This document shows positions 62,879-64,000 of a stretch of 64,000 nucleotides of DNA, in pieces. The notes beneath the pieces are model-generated. The model was not told where the DNA came from. It did not search any database and saw only the letters and a program-made list of their open reading frames with translations. The DNA is taken from contig BTRK01000006.1 of assembly GCA_036245805.1 (NCBI GenBank), positions 30,260,901 through 30,324,900 on the forward strand, read 5' to 3'. The position numbers and the translations under genes were made by a program. Origin of the DNA: Pristionchus mayeri. Taxonomy: Eukaryota > Nematoda > Chromadorea > Rhabditida > Neodiplogasteridae. Every line of letters starts with the position of its first letter. Within the stretch, counting starts at the first letter, position 1.

Positions 62879-64000
62879 AGGAGTGACTATCTGAGAGAAC
62901 CGAGCAATATCACCTATAGGCCGTACAGTGAAAAATAAAGTGCTTACTTTAAGATGTCCCCAGGGGTAACTTTTCACGTAGAGTTCGAAAATCGACCTTA
63001 GGAAGCCGTATCTCTAATCCCTCATTTCTTGTGTCGTGCCGTACTGGGCGGTCATTTTTGGAAATTCAAGAACGGTTCTTCCAAACCCGTATATGTATGT
63101 TATTTTGTAAATATCTCGACAAAATAAGCATTTTTACTGTTGAAAGTGAAATGCTAGCTCGTTTGGTGAAAAAGTTATGCTCATTTGAATTTTCAAATCT
63201 GCCCCCCCCCCCCCCCCCCCACCATGAAAATTTGTTCAAAAGCGGTGCATTTTTAACTGTTCATTAAATTCCCCATGAAAAGTTACCCCAGGAGCCAACT
63301 TTTCATGAACAAATTGGCGAAGCAATGGGGTCTCCTGAATCACTGAAGAGGAAAGGTGGTTGCTTTTTCTCAAATATATGCATTTTTAAGCGGAGTGCCT
63401 GCGAAATCCGACAAACTCTATGTAGTTTCCAACAATACTACGGCAGTGTAAAATAATGGCGCAGGAAAAACGGACATAATCTCAATTCGAAAAAAATCGA
63501 ATTTCTTAACCTCGATTTGCAGCATATTTAGACGCACCCAACTTCTCCTTTTCGAAATGAATTCCCCGTTTTCCGTGGAAATCTTGTAAGACAGAGGGAC
63601 ATAAGTCAGAAAATGTTAACGATAGGGCCATCACCTACAAGAAAGCTAGTCATATTTTTGCTTGAAAATGCACAACAGCGGTTGAAAAAATGTTTTTAAA
63701 TACAAACGAAATTTCGAAGAGTATCGGTTGAATTTATGCACTATACAACTTTTTCAACATAGATGAACTGTACTATACTTGTAAAATTTCAGAGCCCTTG
63801 AATCTAAAAAAAATTTTTTGACCTCCTAAAAAACTATATCTTTCAAAACCAACTAATATTTCGCTCAATTGTATAAAATAAGAGTAATTAGCACGCGTGT
63901 CGCCTAAGAATCGAATAAAATATGAGCCGGCCTGGTACATTTTTTGACCCATACCAGTATAAACGTTTTTCGACAGTCCTAAGGGTCCCTCACAAGATAG
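61567..64000. other. AT-rich end of window, no gene recognised
   Basis: Contains possible 5' exon sequence of the minus-strand zinc-finger gene near 61600-61770, two repeat-end copies (62400, 62861) and a 19-nt C run (63202-63220). It also holds partly repeated GTTACCCC/AGTTACCCCAGG segments near 62960 and 63280. No exon chain could be built. Confidence 0.45.

Noticed and set aside
1..64000. Bacterial-type features: CRISPR array, operons, riboswitches, origin
   Set aside because: Gene structure is clearly eukaryotic with dense introns; the repeats found are transposons and microsatellites, and no spacer-repeat array is present.

Overview
The window looks like a nematode chromosome (eukaryotic, intron-rich). 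Genes are cut into many short exons. Introns are often 43-50 nt, several coding starts sit directly behind a splice-acceptor sequence (as expected for spliced-leader addition), and a foldback element carries TTAGGC units. The long introns, pyrimidine-rich intron filler and poly-C runs would suit a diplogastrid such as Pristionchus, but that is a guess. All gene models were built by hand, by joining exons so that phase, splice sites and family motifs agree.

Layout. 1-19.9 kb is gene-poor: repeats, low-complexity pyrimidine/purine tracts, two short inverted-repeat transposons (6258-6671, 8041-8378) and one doubtful exon. 19.9-22.8 kb (+) is a CDC25-type phosphatase. 25.1-36.0 kb (+) is a 28-exon neprilysin-family M13 zinc metallopeptidase with a 5.2-kb intron. 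36.7-38.4 kb (-) is an ATF4-like bZIP factor, preceded by an overlapping out-of-frame upstream ORF. 39.0-49.7 kb (+) is eIF2B subunit delta, whose large introns are almost entirely long foldback elements. 50.3-59.3 kb (-) holds two neighbouring genes with THAP-like C2CH zinc modules. One intron of the upstream THAP gene contains, on the opposite strand, a complete GSK3-like kinase gene (56.4-58.9 kb, +). 60.0-61.6 kb (-) is the 3' part of an unrecognised zinc-finger gene lying between inverted copies of a repeat end. 61.6-64 kb is AT-rich, with no recognised gene.

The most striking feature is the divergent pair at 36.7-49.7 kb. An ATF4-like factor with ATF4-style upstream-ORF geometry lies head to head with a subunit of eIF2B, the complex whose inhibition controls ATF4 translation in other animals. 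A perfect CRE palindrome lies between them. The second is the run of foldbacks in the eIF2B-delta introns, which should give very long intramolecular dsRNA in the pre-mRNA.
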